64,000 nucleotides of DNA from Rhododendron vialii (taxonomy: Eukaryota > Streptophyta > Magnoliopsida > Ericales > Ericaceae): positions 12,603,501-12,667,500 of the forward strand of contig NC_080566.1 of assembly GCF_030253575.1 (NCBI RefSeq), read 5' to 3'. The notes beneath the pieces are model-generated. The model was not told the DNA's origin. It ran no database searches and saw nothing but the letters and a program-made list of their open reading frames with translations. Shown here in pieces: positions 11,111 through 23,785 of the stretch (within the stretch, counting starts at the first letter, position 1; each line of letters starts with the position of its first letter). The position numbers and the translations under genes are program-made.

Positions 11111-12696
11111 GTGATGATGGGTTTAGTAAAAGGTTAAAAGTTAGGGTTTGGGTAGGAAGAGATTTGGATTTTTGGTGGAGTTTAGAGAAGAGTATGTAGT
11201 AGAGATGGGAAAAAAGGGAAGTTTTTATGAATTTTGGTGGAGAAAAGTGGATTTTTGGTTAACAACGGTGGAGGTTTTGGTTATGGAGTTGTAGAGAGAG
11301 AGAATGGGAGATGAAGATGAAAAGGAGAGGAGAGGAAATAGGGATTTCCGCCGGCCCTTTGCCTTTTTACCTTTTTTTTTGATTTTTTTTTTTAAACCGA
11401 GAGGGCTTCGGTATCAATACAGCTGGAGGCTATATCAATACTGTTCAAACTGTTCAATTTTGGCCGACGATGTTTTTTTTTTTTTTTTTGGGTGAAAGGT
11501 TTTTGGTGGTTAAAGGTTTCACTCACATAACACCCAACAAAAGTTCTTCAATTACACTTCCAATGATAACGATGCTCCAAACAAAACACCCATGATGCAA
11601 AGCTAGACCCCCCCAACTTGAATCCAACCCACTCACCTGTTTCCTAGGTTAGACTCAGGAATTGACTCGGACTGGTTCTAAATTGGTCAAAGGGACACAT
11701 ATGTGGTCTAATCATACAAGAATGTCTTGTTTCATCCCCTCTGCAAGTTACCAACTCTCATAAATGCATGCAAAATATTAAGCTATTCAATTATGAAATA
11801 AACGCCTACTATTTTACGCAAATGCGAGAAAGGAAAAACAAAGAATATGAGAATGTTTCTCAGGATGGAAAATTAACCACATGGGGACACCTACTCAATG
11901 TTAATGACAGCACAAACATGTTCACGAAAGCGCCAAATATATGCATGAATCTAAGTTAAACAGGCACAAAAATTGGGCTAATTCTAACATACTCGCGTAA
12001 TCATACAATCAAGCATAATACATGTATCCCCAACAATTTAAAAATTAAAAATGTACCCCTAGCAAAGCCATGAGAACGTGTACAAAGTACACCTCTCCCC
12101 CCAACTAAAAGCATGCTATGTCCCCAAAGTATGGAGACACAGCAAAAGAAAAACAAAAGGGAGAAGAAATGGACCTACGGGTGGCAGCCAACCACTATGA
12201 CCTTGGCCAATGTTCGAGGAATTTTCTGTTACCGTGCTGTCAGGCAAATCACCACACCCTGCACAAGACATTAGTACCGCCCGGTTCGTGGTATCCGGGC
12301 TCCCAAAACAAAAATAAAAAGAAAATAACTCCACCAAATCTTTACGCAATCAACGTATCATACTTTTCTCCCCATCCCTTGCCGGTGGCAAGGAACATGT
12401 AGCTATACAAGACCATGATGCTAATTTTTTTCAAATATCTTTTTTTTTTCTTTCTTTTCTTTTTATAAAGAACTACGAAATAAGAGACAAATATACATAA
12501 ATTGTGCCAAAAATAATAGGACTTAATAAAATCCAACGTCACAGACACAAAATTGCCCTTACTAACCGGAGCTGTGCACACGATCCTTATTTAAATAACG
12601 GCGTGCGAAGCTATAAGACCCAAGTCGATGATGGATACCCCTATTGCTAGGGGCCAGGTCCACTTCTCAATGAAGAGAGTAATACGCAAAAGCTAC
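11111..12696. other. No gene seen; AT-rich spacer
   Basis: Up to about 11500 this is probably the noncoding end of the remnant on the left, with GTATCAATAC-type repeats at 11411-11441 and several T runs. From 11500 to 12600 I see only AT-rich sequence and short chance frames. Confidence 0.5.
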
Positions 12697-13195
12697 CCGT
12701 CACTTTTGGGTCTACTGTTGCTGGTTGAGATCGTTGTTCCTAGGATCTGTGCTGGGGCTTGATGTGGTGGTGGGGGTGGTGGGTTCCTCTCTACCCTTGT
12801 TGCTTTGGTGTTCATTTCCGTAGGCTGGTTTCCACTGCCGGTCTCTACATCTAGGAGTGGCCGATCGGCTTAACCGTGAGGTTGGGCTCCGATGGTTTGT
12901 GCAGCGGTGGGGCATTTCAGTTAATTAGGGTTTGGTTTGGGAGGGCCTGTCCATGGTTTGGACCGGATTTGGGTGTTTTGAGCTGTTATTATTTCTTATT
13001 TGGGTTTAGGGTTGGGCTTTATTGCTTATCTTTTTGGACCCTTGTAGACCTTTGGGTGTTCTAAGCTCTGCCCTTGTGGTGTTTTGTCCAACTTTTTATT
13101 GGATCCCCTTCCCCTTTCTCTCTTTTTAATAAATTTCAATTTTGCCAATAAAAAAAGAAAGAAAGAAAATAAGAGAAAGGAAAGAAAAGAAACTA
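12697..13195 (+). repeat. LINE-like 3' end with A-rich tail
   Basis: The first 190 bases match 603-787. What follows is T/G-rich and ends with a TTTAATAAATTTCAATTTTG-like stretch and an A/G-rich tail (13148-13195). This is how plant L1 elements usually end. No coding sequence is attached, so it is a short truncated copy, or possibly a SINE using such a tail. Confidence 0.5.
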
Positions 13196-14272
13196 ATAGA
13201 TACGTAATGAGAATATATCTGATCAGCGTGGAAGATTGATTCAATAGTTCTAGAAGAAATAGTTTATATACATGTTGTGTTCAATATTTGTTTTAATTTT
13301 ATGCAAGTTTCTTTTATATTTGTCTAGATTTTATAACAAAATATGTTTTCTTCCATGAAAAATGACCTTCTGTGTGGGAAAAAGATGACCATTATCTCCA
13401 TTAGTCAAAGATCTCTCAAGTGGAGATTCTGGAAATATGGAGTACCAGCTCTTGATTTGGGAATTCTATTCTCTCAATTTCGAACGGCAAGAAAAGTCCC
13501 CTAAAGCATCCCCATTGTAATAAGCAAATGAGTGTGAATAAATAAATTTAATAACAATGCTAAAAAAATATTTCATATTGTAATAAGCAAAGTTACAAGT
13601 CTTTTAACAAATAACCAAATTCCACCCATTACATAACCAAATTTAATAACTTTTACCAATAACCAAACTCAATAACTAAAAAATACCTCACATTGGAATC
13701 GTCTAATTGTGACGAATAATTTGGTGTGGTCAGATGTGTAATGCCCCTAATTTTGGGTACGTTAAATAGACAATTTTATTGGAAACATCAAAATAGAATC
13801 TGGCTCATTATTACATCATAACTCCCATGAGAGTACTTTTATTACACAAGGGAAAGGAAACTAAGGTTCCTAACTACAGCTCCACCTGCTCCTCCATTCT
13901 TGCCAGCTTTTCGGCTCCGAAAGCCTCCAAGGCGTACAGCTCATCCTGATCATCTACAAAGTCTGACACATTATACCAGCGTTGCCCTATTATAATATGT
14001 CAGGGTCACCAAAGGTAACACCATGAGCCACAGGAGTTCAATAGAATAATCCATACCCACTAACCTATAACTTACACATAGCAGGTCATAGATATAGTAC
14101 ACAAACTCATGATTTTCACACAACTCATGCATATTCAATATAACAATGACAATGACACATCCACATTTCCTAATCTAACGTTGGTGTCGGTAATATCTAT
14201 GTTTCTCCTACTCGACTCATTGTAGACCGTGTCACATTTTAACTTTAACCAAAATAACATTTTTAACACACT

Positions 14273-14560
14273 CAACCTCGGTTCCGCTGTCCCGGGCTCC
14301 CGAGTATCCTCACAATGGTTCCACCGTTCCGGGTTACCATTGGCACACAAAAACAATTGCATTGGCTTCTCTCCATAGATAACCAAACTACAATTCAACC
14401 TCGGTTCCGCCATTCCGGGTTCCAATATATCCCCACAATGGTTCCGCCGTCCCAGGTTCCCATTGGGTTTTCGAAAATCGTTTTACACACACAACCTCAG
14501 TTCCGCCATTCCAATTTTTTGAGTATCCTCACAATGGTTCCGCTGTCCCGGATTTCCATT
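14273..14560. repeat. Degenerate tandem repeat in the solo LTR
   Basis: About three copies of a 95-125-bp unit containing CAACCTCGGTTCCGC and CACAATGGTTCCGC lie head to tail. The first begins near 14273, the second near 14397 and the third near 14490. Confidence 0.7.
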
Positions 14561-16103
14561 GGCACACAAAAATTAGCATTGACTCCTCTCCGTGGATAAC
14601 CAAGTCACACACCACACAATGGGCTACCACGTCCGGCCACATTGCGGTTTTCAAAATATTTTATTTTTTAAAACACACCTTTCATTAGCAACACCCTAAG
14701 TGTCATGTTTCTACCTTCTTGATTTCTGTATCTCGTTTTCATGCAAAGATTCTGCGGCAGGACTTTTCACACAAGTACACTATAACATAAATCATTCATT
14801 GTAATCTTGAAACTAAACTAGCAAGATCATTCAACTCTATGGTACTTTTTCATGCTCATATTATCCCTAAGTTCACGAAGTATATCTACACAACTTAAAG
14901 CATAGTATCACATAGACGGACACCTCTGGAGTGGAAAACCAATATGCTTCATCACACATCAAGGCAAGTAATCCTAATAATCACGTATGCATGCTCATAA
15001 CCATCCTAAGATCAAAATACGAATACTACCAAGCAAACGATCGTTTCTTATATTTCAAAATCCGTTCTTTCCCCATTTTTGAAAAGTTCAAAACAACATA
15101 TGTTTTTCCAAAAATTGAAGTCGAGTTATTCAACATATTCATATATTTCTTCGAACCTTTAGTAAAACACTTTACTAGTTGTCATGCATTTTAAACAATA
15201 CAAGCAATGTATAATTTTACTTTTATACTTAAAGATAGCGTGTACAGGACTCTACATGATCATACAAATTTTTTATATTTAGGATTAATGAGTAAGGGAA
15301 AATCTACCGTTCTTCTTGGCGGTAGGGCGGCTAAAAAGAAGTAAGTCGACTATCGGACAAAGTGACTTCATATGGTAAGCTTTTGATAGTTTCGAAAGAT
15401 AAGGGCTTTCTCTCGAAACCAATTCTTGACTAAACTACTAAACTTTTTTGGATCGAGGGATGGTCGAGTGGTGGTTTGGTGGCGGTCTTAGATGAGTTTC
15501 TTGAAGAACTTCAAGAAGAACTCAAGAACATCTCAAGAACAAAGGACAGACTCAAGAATTCTAGAGAGAGAAGTTTCAAGGTTTCAAGGTGTGAGTTGAA
15601 TGGCACGAGGGGGGGTCCTATTTATAGCAAAAACCTTGGCTCTCTCTCTCCCCTCTATTGGTCGGCCCTCTCTCTCTCCATTTCTCTCATGGATTTGCTC
15701 CATTGTGTTGTCCAATCAAGCCTTTCAAGCATGCCATGACTTGTCTTTTCCAATTTTAGGCATAAGGCTATAAAGTCAAGTAGGACCTTAAGGCTTTTTA
15801 GGTAAAATCCTAGGTAATTATACCCTAGCTAAGCAAGTCTTACAAGTCTAAAGATATGGTTGATTAGGCTAAGGAATAGCCTTCCATGTTTAGTCAATCC
15901 TAGGCTTAGCTTGTAAGTCAATTTCTAGGTTTATTAAATGCTAGGTTGGAAGTAAATCTAGGATGATTAAGGCTAGAATTTTATGCTTAAAGTAGACTAG
16001 AAATGGGTTGTCAAGTAGTGCTAGGTTGTGTGTAAGAATGGGCTAAAGATGGTGTAAGAAAGCATAGCTTTCTAGGAGAAAATAGGCACATGCACACACA
16101 CAC

Positions 16104-16450
<347 letters not shown>

Positions 16451-17528
16451 ACTATACATAATTAGGTGCTAATTGGTCCTATTAGTATTAGGCCTAGGAG
16501 AGATGGGTAATGATTAAAGGTAGGCTTTCAAGTGTAATCTATTGTCCAATGGTTAAGGCTTTCCTAGAAAGAAAAATCTAGGAAAGGCTATTTATAGGTC
16601 AATAATAGGTTCAAGGCTATTACTTATAGAAGAAAAGATATGATGATGAATCATGGCCTTCTTGATGTGACAATACATAATCATGGTTGCTTGGAAGAAC
16701 AAACTTGGTCTTAGTCTTGATTAGACAAGTCTATGGTAGTACTATTTTCTAGACAATAAGAAGTCTTATTTCTATTACTCAAAAGATAAAAATTACCCTA
16801 TAAATTATTATTCAATGGGTAAAGAGGTAATGATAAGAAAAGATATTCTTAAAAAAAGTACTGATGAGTAATAAAGTCTTAAAATGACTAGTCATGAAAG
16901 TGAAATAATTTCTTAGTCTAGGGTTGAAAAGATTCAACTAAGGTATAAAAAGGTTCATTAGGTTCAAGGGTGAGTGGAAAGGTTCATCTAGGAATTAAGA
17001 GAATGTAACTAAGTGGAAATGGTAGTTAGGTTTCACTAACTAAATGGTTGGAAACAAATTTTACTTGCCAAGTAGGATTTCTAACCAAGAAATATAACTT
17101 AAAGATTTTATTTAACTTGTTAGAAAAATATACAAGTGCTTCTACAAGCATACTTGTCTTTAGAAAAGAACTAAATTGTCCGGGACGAAAATATATAATT
17201 TTATAAGTCCAAAATCTAATTATGACGGATTATTAGAAATTAAAAGGGAATTTTAAAAGAAATTTCCAAGTAATTAAAAAAATTCAATATTTAACAAAAA
17301 AATTTATTTTCCAAAAATCAAGGTTGTTACAAGATGCGTGATTGGAACTCGTTTGCGATTAAAAAAATGTGCATTGTGTATTGTAGGGGGTTTTTTGGTT
17401 AGGAATGCAAAAATAACTAATGTGAAGATAGATGTTATTAAGTTTGATTATGGACTAAATAGATAATCAAATGCTAACCTGACACATTTTGATTATTAAT
17501 TTTGATTATTACCATTGCGGATGCTTTA

Positions 17529-18295
17529 AGGAAAAAGAAGCTTGGCTGAAGAACAAATCAAGATGAAGATGGAGAGGAGCAAAAAAGTCAAGATTGTGGA
17601 GCCAAATGATTCCAACGGCTGAAAAAAATTCCAACATTCATATTGGCTCTTGAAGAATAAATACAACACAAGAAGGAAGACAACAACACACATCTCTTGA
17701 AGAAAAATTCAGTCAGCTATTACTTGCAATCTATCAATCAACTATATATTTTCATCTTGAATATCGATCTTATACTAGTTCGAGTGTTACTATTATCTTT
17801 TAACTTCATTGTAAAAGAGATTTTACACACTTGTTCCAAAATTTTGAAGCCTGTTTTAGTGAGTGATTTTTGGGTAGAAATATTATTTCGGTTATGTGTG
17901 ACTAGCGCCAATGTAACAACCCGAAAATCTCAAGAACCACGACCAAACATAACAAGAACAGATGTTTTCCGCCACTAGGTCAGTATAAATAATAAACAGT
18001 AATTGAAAAGCCATTCCCCACTTCCTTAAAGATTAACATAATTTTTAGTATATGAAAAAAGTACTTATTTTTTTCCATTAACTTTTACAAAATGGACACT
18101 TATTAAAGAACAATCTGAAATAAAATACTGGACTCTAATAAAAGGACACTAATAAAGGGACAGAGGGAGTACTATTGTCAACAAATCTGTTTATTAGTTC
18201 TCTGCACCATCTATTCTATTTCGAGCTTTCTCCGTATGTTCAGTACTGGGTTGATTACTATTTTTGAGTCTGCTCAATTCTATTGCAATATCCTA
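17529..18295. other. No gene seen; spacer with part of a Stowaway-like MITE
   Basis: This is AT-rich spacer without a supported gene. GGGACAGAGGGAGTA at about 18157-18171 is the inverted form of the Stowaway terminal motif. The matching left end is missing or decayed, so this is probably half a MITE. TGTAACAACCCG near 17911 resembles the start of a gypsy LTR, but nothing else supports one. Confidence 0.4.
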
Positions 18296-18365
18296 CTATT
18301 TCAGTCTATCTTTTTTTTTTGTCAAGACGATAACAGATGATATTATAAACCGCAAACCAAATACA

Positions 18366-18956
18366 TCATGAGGAATCTCCATCCCTAGACAAGGAATCAA
18401 GAAGCCAAATAGAAGGGGATTCAGTCCAAAGACTACAATCCAACCCACCTAAACCTTTACTAGCCAAAGTATGCATAACCGAATTAGAAGATCGGCGAGC
18501 AAACAAAAACATACAACTTTGAAAATCATTGTTCAAAACCTTAACATCATGGATGATAGAATTCATGCTTTGGCTGACTACTGTATGCCCATTTATCATG
18601 TCAATGAAGGCCTTAAAATCACTTTCCACCATGACTGTATTTAGTCCTAGTTGAAGCCCCACTTGGACTCCACGACGAACCGCCATGGCCTCTGCGAGTT
18701 CTGGGCTTCTACACCAAGACAAGCATCCAGATGCAGCAACCATGAACATTCCATTCGCATCTCTGATAACCACACTGTATGCACCTTTCCCAGAAAACTT
18801 TGCCCATCCTCCATCCACATTAATTTTAACAAAACCAGTACTCGGCCGCTGCCAAGCAACGCTAGAATCCTTCTCCCTATTACCCCGAATTTCTCCCCCT
18901 GATCGGTTTGCTGCTAAGTATTCATCCAAGCAACCTGCTGCCCTAGAACTAACAAC
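18366..18956 (-). pseudogene. LINE RNase H domain (RVT_3 type)
   Basis: The frame reads KINVDGGWAKFSGKGAYSVV, then SPELAEAMAVRRGVQ and VMVESDFKAFIDMI. This is the plant non-LTR RNase H pattern with acidic residues D (in VDGG), E (in ELAEA) and D (in ESD). It forms the C-terminal part of LINE ORF2. One in-frame stop at about 18957-18959 separates it from the zinc-binding part upstream; the frame is otherwise continuous. Confidence 0.9.
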
Positions 18957-19510
18957 TTAAGGCAGCAAATTTTTTTGTTCAAACACAGCACCATTCCGAT
19001 TTTTCCAAATATACCACATCCCAACTGCTATAAGAGAACAACGCCAGTACTTATTCGAAACATTCTGCCAATGAGCCTCAAAAGCATCCCACAAATCAAC
19101 AAATGAATTATAACTAGCACCAACCAAGCCCGTATTGAAAGGGAACAAAGACCAGACCTGTTGCGCTAAAGAGCATGTGCAGAAAAGGTGCAGAATTGTT
19201 TCCACTTCCACCCCACAAACTGGGCAACTTGACTCCTCAACAACTTTTTTCCGAAAAAGATTTGCTTTAGTCGGCAAAATCTCATGAAGACACTTCCAAA
19301 TAAAGTGCAAAATCTTCTTCGGAATTTTGAGTTTCCACAGATGTCGCCATCGATTCTCTGAAAAGGCAGTAGAAGTAGAATTTTCGCCATCTCCACTTGC
19401 CGTCGAGCCTTGGTCACTAAGCTCCAATGCCGTCATGTAACCCGAGCGGACATTATAAGTTCCCGAAGAGGAGAAATGCCATACCAAAGAGTCGAGAGCA
19501 TTTGTGCATG
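18957..19510 (-). pseudogene. LINE zf-RVT region, downstream part
   Basis: The frame contains KIPKKILHFIWKCLHEILPT, then SCPVCGVEVETILHLFCTC, the zf-RVT pattern C-x2-C...H-x3-C found after plant LINE reverse transcriptases. Its upstream part lies beyond the foldback LTR at 20231-20755, so the insertion split this domain. The LINE sequence resumes at DSLVWHFSSSGTYNVRSGY. Confidence 0.9.
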
Positions 19511-20235
19511 TGATGTAGGACAAAAATGGAGAGTTTTTGTATTTTATTTTCTTTGTTTTAGAATAAGATTTTGGTTAGGAATATTTCCGTTTAGGTTAGA
19601 ATTATTAACTTTCCGTATTCGGTTTAATTTTGATTTTTGCCTTTATTAGAATTCTTGGTCTACAAGAATTAAGATTTTATTTTAATTAATTAGGAAATAT
19701 GTTTTATTTAATGCCGCTTGTTTTGGCATGATTTATTATTTCTTTTACAGTAGGATTTCTAGGGTTAGGGTCTTATAAAAAGGGCTCTGATACCACTTGA
19801 TGCAGCGGAATTCACGAGAGACTAGTTAGCGTACTAGTCCAAACGAGATAAACAACTCGTCGCAACGAGCAAATCTTGCGCACAAGAAAAAGAGAGAGAA
19901 TCTCTGTAATATTATTGATAAAAGTTATAAAAGTTTCATAATTGAATAGGTTACAGCCCTTTTTATAAGACCCTAACCCTAGAAATCCTACTGTAAAAGA
20001 AATAATAAATCATGCCAAAACAAGCGGCATTAAATAAAACATATTTCCTAATTAATTAAAATAAAATCTTAATTCTTGTAGACCAAGAATTCTAATAAAG
20101 GCAAAAATCAAAATTAAACCGAATACGGAAAGTTAATAATTCTAACCTAAACGGAAATATTCCTAACCAAAATCTTATTCTAAAACAAAGAAAATAAAAT
20201 ACAAAAACTTTCCATTTTTGTCCTACATCAGTATG
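19506..20235 (-). mobile_element. Foldback LTR element (720-bp palindrome) inside the LINE
   Basis: The sequence from 19511 to 20230 consists of two 276-bp inverted arms (19511-19786 and 19955-20230) that differ at only one base I can see, plus a 168-bp centre. On the minus strand, 20230-19798 reads as a whole copia-type LTR of 433 bp, from TGATGTAGGAC to CTGCATCA, with TATAAAAAGGGCT inside. It is followed at once by a primer-binding site, TGGTATCAGAGCC (19795-19783). The sequence then turns round into an inverted copy of the LTR's first 276 bp. Flanking GCATG (19506-19510) and GTATG (20231-20235) look like a 5-bp duplication with one change. It has no coding sequence. Confidence 0.85.
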
Positions 20236-20767
20236 ATACTGGAATGCTCAAGATGCATTGCGCCTGCTCACTATCAAACAGCCTCTGAACTTCACTCACC
20301 TTCCAAGTTCTTGACACCGGATCAATGAGTTGATCCACTGTCTCTATACTATCATCAACTACTACCACCCTCCTAGCCATGAAATCTGCTGCTTTAGGAA
20401 TCCAAGGATCATCATCCACCCGAACCGATGTATCATTTCCAATCACCCAACGCATCCCCGCTGCTAGAACTATCCTCCCTTCCCAAATACTCCTCCAGAC
20501 ATATGATGGATTAGACCCCAAACCAGCTTCCAAAAAACTGCAATTCTTAAAATATTTACTTTTAAGTACCCTAGCCATGAGGCAATGGGGAGCCCTCATG
20601 ATCCGCCACCCTTGCTTCGCAAGGAGAGCCAAATTGTATGCAGTAAGACTTCGAAACCCAAGTCCACCTTTGAATTTCTCTTTGCACAATCGACTCCATT
20701 TCATCCAATGAATTTTTCGTTCATTTCCAATCTGACCCCACCAAAATCTACCCATTGCTGCTTCAAT
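20231..20767 (-). pseudogene. LINE region after reverse transcriptase
   Basis: This part starts after an in-frame TAG at about 20768-20770 and carries MGRFWWGQIGNERKIHWMKW and LGFRSLTAYNLALLAKQGWR, the conserved block that follows reverse transcriptase in plant L1 elements. It runs on to AQCILSIPVS, where the foldback LTR enters. Confidence 0.9.
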
Positions 20768-22182
20768 CTAATGACACAATCCTTCCGGCAACTTGAAACA
20801 AGACATAGCATAAGTAGAAAGAACAAGGGCTACAGACATCAATAATACCTCCTTCCCAGCTAGCGTAATCAACCTCTCCTTCCAACCCGCCAATTTTTGC
20901 AATACTCTATCCTTGATATAGCCGAAAAGCTCAGTCTTTGACTTACCAATTTCAGCCGAAAGACCTAAATACTTGCCAAGGTCTGCCACTGGAATAGATA
21001 TGACATTAATGAGCTCCACCCTCATCTCTTGTCTTGTATTCTTGCTAAAAAAGAGCGAGGATTTTTTATAGTTAATAAGCTGCCCCGACGCTTTCTTATA
21101 ATCTGTCAAAATGGAATCAATGGTCTGCACTTCCCTTTGGTTCGCTTTACAAAACACAATTGTATCATCAGCAAAAAGAAGATGGCTGATCGGAGGACTC
21201 CCACGACAAATTCTGATCCCATGAATCATTTTCCTGAGTTCCGCCTTCCGAAGCATCTCTAACAATCCTTCAGCACATAACAGGAACAAATACGGAGATA
21301 AAGGATCCCCTTGACGAAGTCCCCTTTGCGGTTGTACAAAACCAAAAGTCTGCCCATTAAGCAAAAGAGAGTAGCTCAGTGACGATATACACCCCATAAT
21401 CCAACCAATCCAAACTTCAGAGAACCCCATCTTATGCATAATGGCTTCCACAAAGCCCCACTCAACTCTATCATAAGCCTTGCTCATGTCCAATTTCATT
21501 GCAATAGATCGGTTACCCCCATATCTTTGGTTCTTCATGTAGTGTAGCGCTTCTTGAACAAGAAAAATGTTATCTGAAATCATCCGCCCACCTACAAAAG
21601 CACTCTGACTGTTACTAATAATCTCCGGCAAGAAACGCTGAAGCCTATTAACCAAGACTTTAGCCAACACCTTGTACACCGAATTAGGACGCAATTGCCC
21701 CATATTCATAGGACACTGAACTTTGGGGATCATAACAATGTGTGTATGATTTATACTACGAAGAAGATGACCCGAATGGCAAAAGCTACGAACAGCATCC
21801 ACAATGGTCGGTCCAACAACTTGCCATTATTTTTGAAAAAACCCCGCACCCATGCCATCCGGTCCCAGAGCCTTACCAGAAGGCATATCAAACATTGCAC
21901 TCTTCACTTCATTATAAGAAATAGGTTGGATCAGAAACCTGTTCATCTTCGCCGAAACTCGCTGGTCCACACACCCCAGAACTGATTCCACATTATTCAC
22001 CCCTTCCGAAGTAAAAATGTTCTGAAAATAGTCAATCGCAACCTCAGCTATTGCATTACTCCCATCTCTCCAAGCCCCAGAAGCATCCTCAAGACCAAGC
22101 AACCGATTCTGATTACGCCTTTGAATAGTTTGGGCATGGAAAAAAGTTGTGTTTTTATCCCCGGCCTTCAACCAAGTTGTTC
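20768..22182 (-). pseudogene. LINE reverse transcriptase
   Basis: From the truncation point the frame reads WLKAGDKNTTFFHAQ and SGKALGPDGMGAGFF, the start of the RT domain. It continues with HTHIVMIPKV, AMKLDMSKAYDRVEW, GLRQGDPLSPYLFLLCAEGL and the catalytic LLFADDTIVF (around 21170). All the usual RT blocks are present. One in-frame TAA near 21830 (after AGFFQK) and the TAG at 20768-20770 interrupt it, with no frame change. It would reverse-transcribe the LINE RNA at nicked target DNA, but this copy is dead. Confidence 0.95.
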
Positions 22183-22197
22183 TATTCAGTCTATCTC

Positions 22198-23110
22198 TTG
22201 CGCTTAAATTTGTTAGTTGTACTTGTGATACCTAATCCCCAAACACACCCCCCCACCCCCCACCCCCCCTCTCTCTCTCTCTCAGGTTCTTTTAGACAAA
22301 CACTAAATGTGTAAAGGGAAAATGATGGTTTATGACGTGTTTTGATAATTAATATCCGTTAAAGATAAGTTAAGAACATTTGTTAATGTTGAAAAGGCCC
22401 AAAACACCTCCAACTGTACAAGTTAAAAACATTTGATAAGAACGTGTTTTGAAATTAATACTCGTCAAGAACAAGTTAAGAACATTTGATAAGAACATTT
22501 GCTTTTTAGTCATTAACCGAATGCCCAACTAAACATATTATGACTTAGCAAAAACTCAAAGGTAACTTATACTGTAATTGAACGCCCAGGAGCCAACACA
22601 GTCCAATTTTGAAATTGACGTTGCGGTCGAAAAAATTTATTGAATAAAATACATAAAGAGTAATCTTCCAAATCTTAGATGAAATATTTTTTTTTTTATG
22701 TATTATTATTTATTAAAAAAACCTTGTATGTATGTATGTGATGCCATTCATAGTTTAAAACTAAAGGAATACAAATTTTTTTTAAATATATATCTTTTGG
22801 TCACACGGTTGATGCAAATCTAGGAGATTCTTTGTTCATTTGTTGTGAGAGATAATAGAAGTTAAGTAATTTTTTAATACCCATCTAAATATTTTTAAGT
22901 CATCACTTGTCGGTACTATTCAAAGAAATTAAATTTTAAAATCCTTATCACATCTACTTATATAAGACACATTTACCGATTATAATACACTTATTCAAAT
23001 TTTTTAGGTGGAGTAATTCCACTAAGCTTTTTTTTAGCTTTTTGTGTTTGAGTTTTGTCCTTATTAGTATTTGTCTCTAAAACTTTAATAATTAAATATT
23101 TGCTCTTCAT
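22198..23110. other. No gene seen; AT-rich spacer
   Basis: A C-rich and (CT)n tract lies at about 22245-22283. Around 22330-22500 the phrase AAGTTAAGAACATTTG recurs, a short decayed repeat. The rest is AT-rich with no supported feature. Confidence 0.5.
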
Positions 23111-23415
23111 CCTATGATTCTCTTACGGCTCTTATTAAAAATTTTAAAGTAAAAAATTAATTATAATCCTTCCGAATAAAATTACCAAAAATAAAAAATC
23201 TTCGCACTGGTCCAAACGTACTTAAAATTGGAACATTTAATTTTTTAATCATATTTTTTAATACTATATAAGAGTTTAAAAAAATTAAGTGTTCTAATTT
23301 TCAATCCGTTTTAACTGGTACGAAGATTTTATTTTTCTAATCAATTTATTCTAAATGTTCATAATTAATTTTTAACTCTAAAACTTTCAATAAGAATCCT
23401 AAGAGAACCATAGAG
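23111..23415. repeat. Foldback MITE related to 42585-43163
   Basis: The two ends are inverted copies (TTCTCTTACGGCTCTTATT on the left; AATAAGAATCCTAAGAGAA on the right). The arms fold around a centre near 23255. The inner arm, with AATCCGTTTTAACTGG and ATTCATAATTAA-type stretches, matches the repeat at 42585-43163. Confidence 0.65.
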
Positions 23416-23785
23416 AAAAAGATGATACCATGGTGTCGCTGGTCATTTTGAGGACACCGTAATTTTTGGCATAACTTCATCATTATGAGTATAACTAAAA
23501 TCCATTACAAGCATAACAGAACCCAAACAAAACATAACTAAGGAATATCCAAAAAATCAATCAAGGTGTAACCAAATCCAACCAAGACATAACAAACACG
23601 CCTTGTTATAGTTCTGTTATGCTTGTAATAAATTTTGGTTATGCTCATAATGATTTTGTTTTGCCAAAAGTTACGGTGTCTCCAAAATGACCAGAGACAC
23701 CGAAGTCATTCTGTAGGAAAAAATTTCCATGTAATCTCAGTGCTTCAAAAAAATCACACCGTAAAAGGAAATAGGAAAGGAGTTA

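Larger units (their letters stand above)
18296..22197 (-). mobile_element. 5'-truncated L1-type LINE
   Basis: The element (about 18312-22182, minus strand) is bounded by a target duplication of about 15 bp: CTATTTCAGTCTATCT at 18296-18311 and CTATTCAGTCTATCT at 22183-22197, differing by one base of length. Its 3' end carries a poly(A) tail, seen as a T run at 18311-18320. From 5' to 3' it encodes reverse transcriptase, a zf-RVT zinc-binding region and an RNase H domain. The endonuclease is absent because the copy is cut short at its 5' end. Three in-frame stops and a foldback LTR insertion (19511-20230) have also disabled it. Confidence 0.93.

Noticed and set aside
22300-22520. Repeated AAGTTAAGAACATTTG phrases suggesting a CRISPR-like or satellite array
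   Set aside because: Spacing is irregular, the copies are few and diverged, and this is plant nuclear DNA; it looks like a decayed local duplication.
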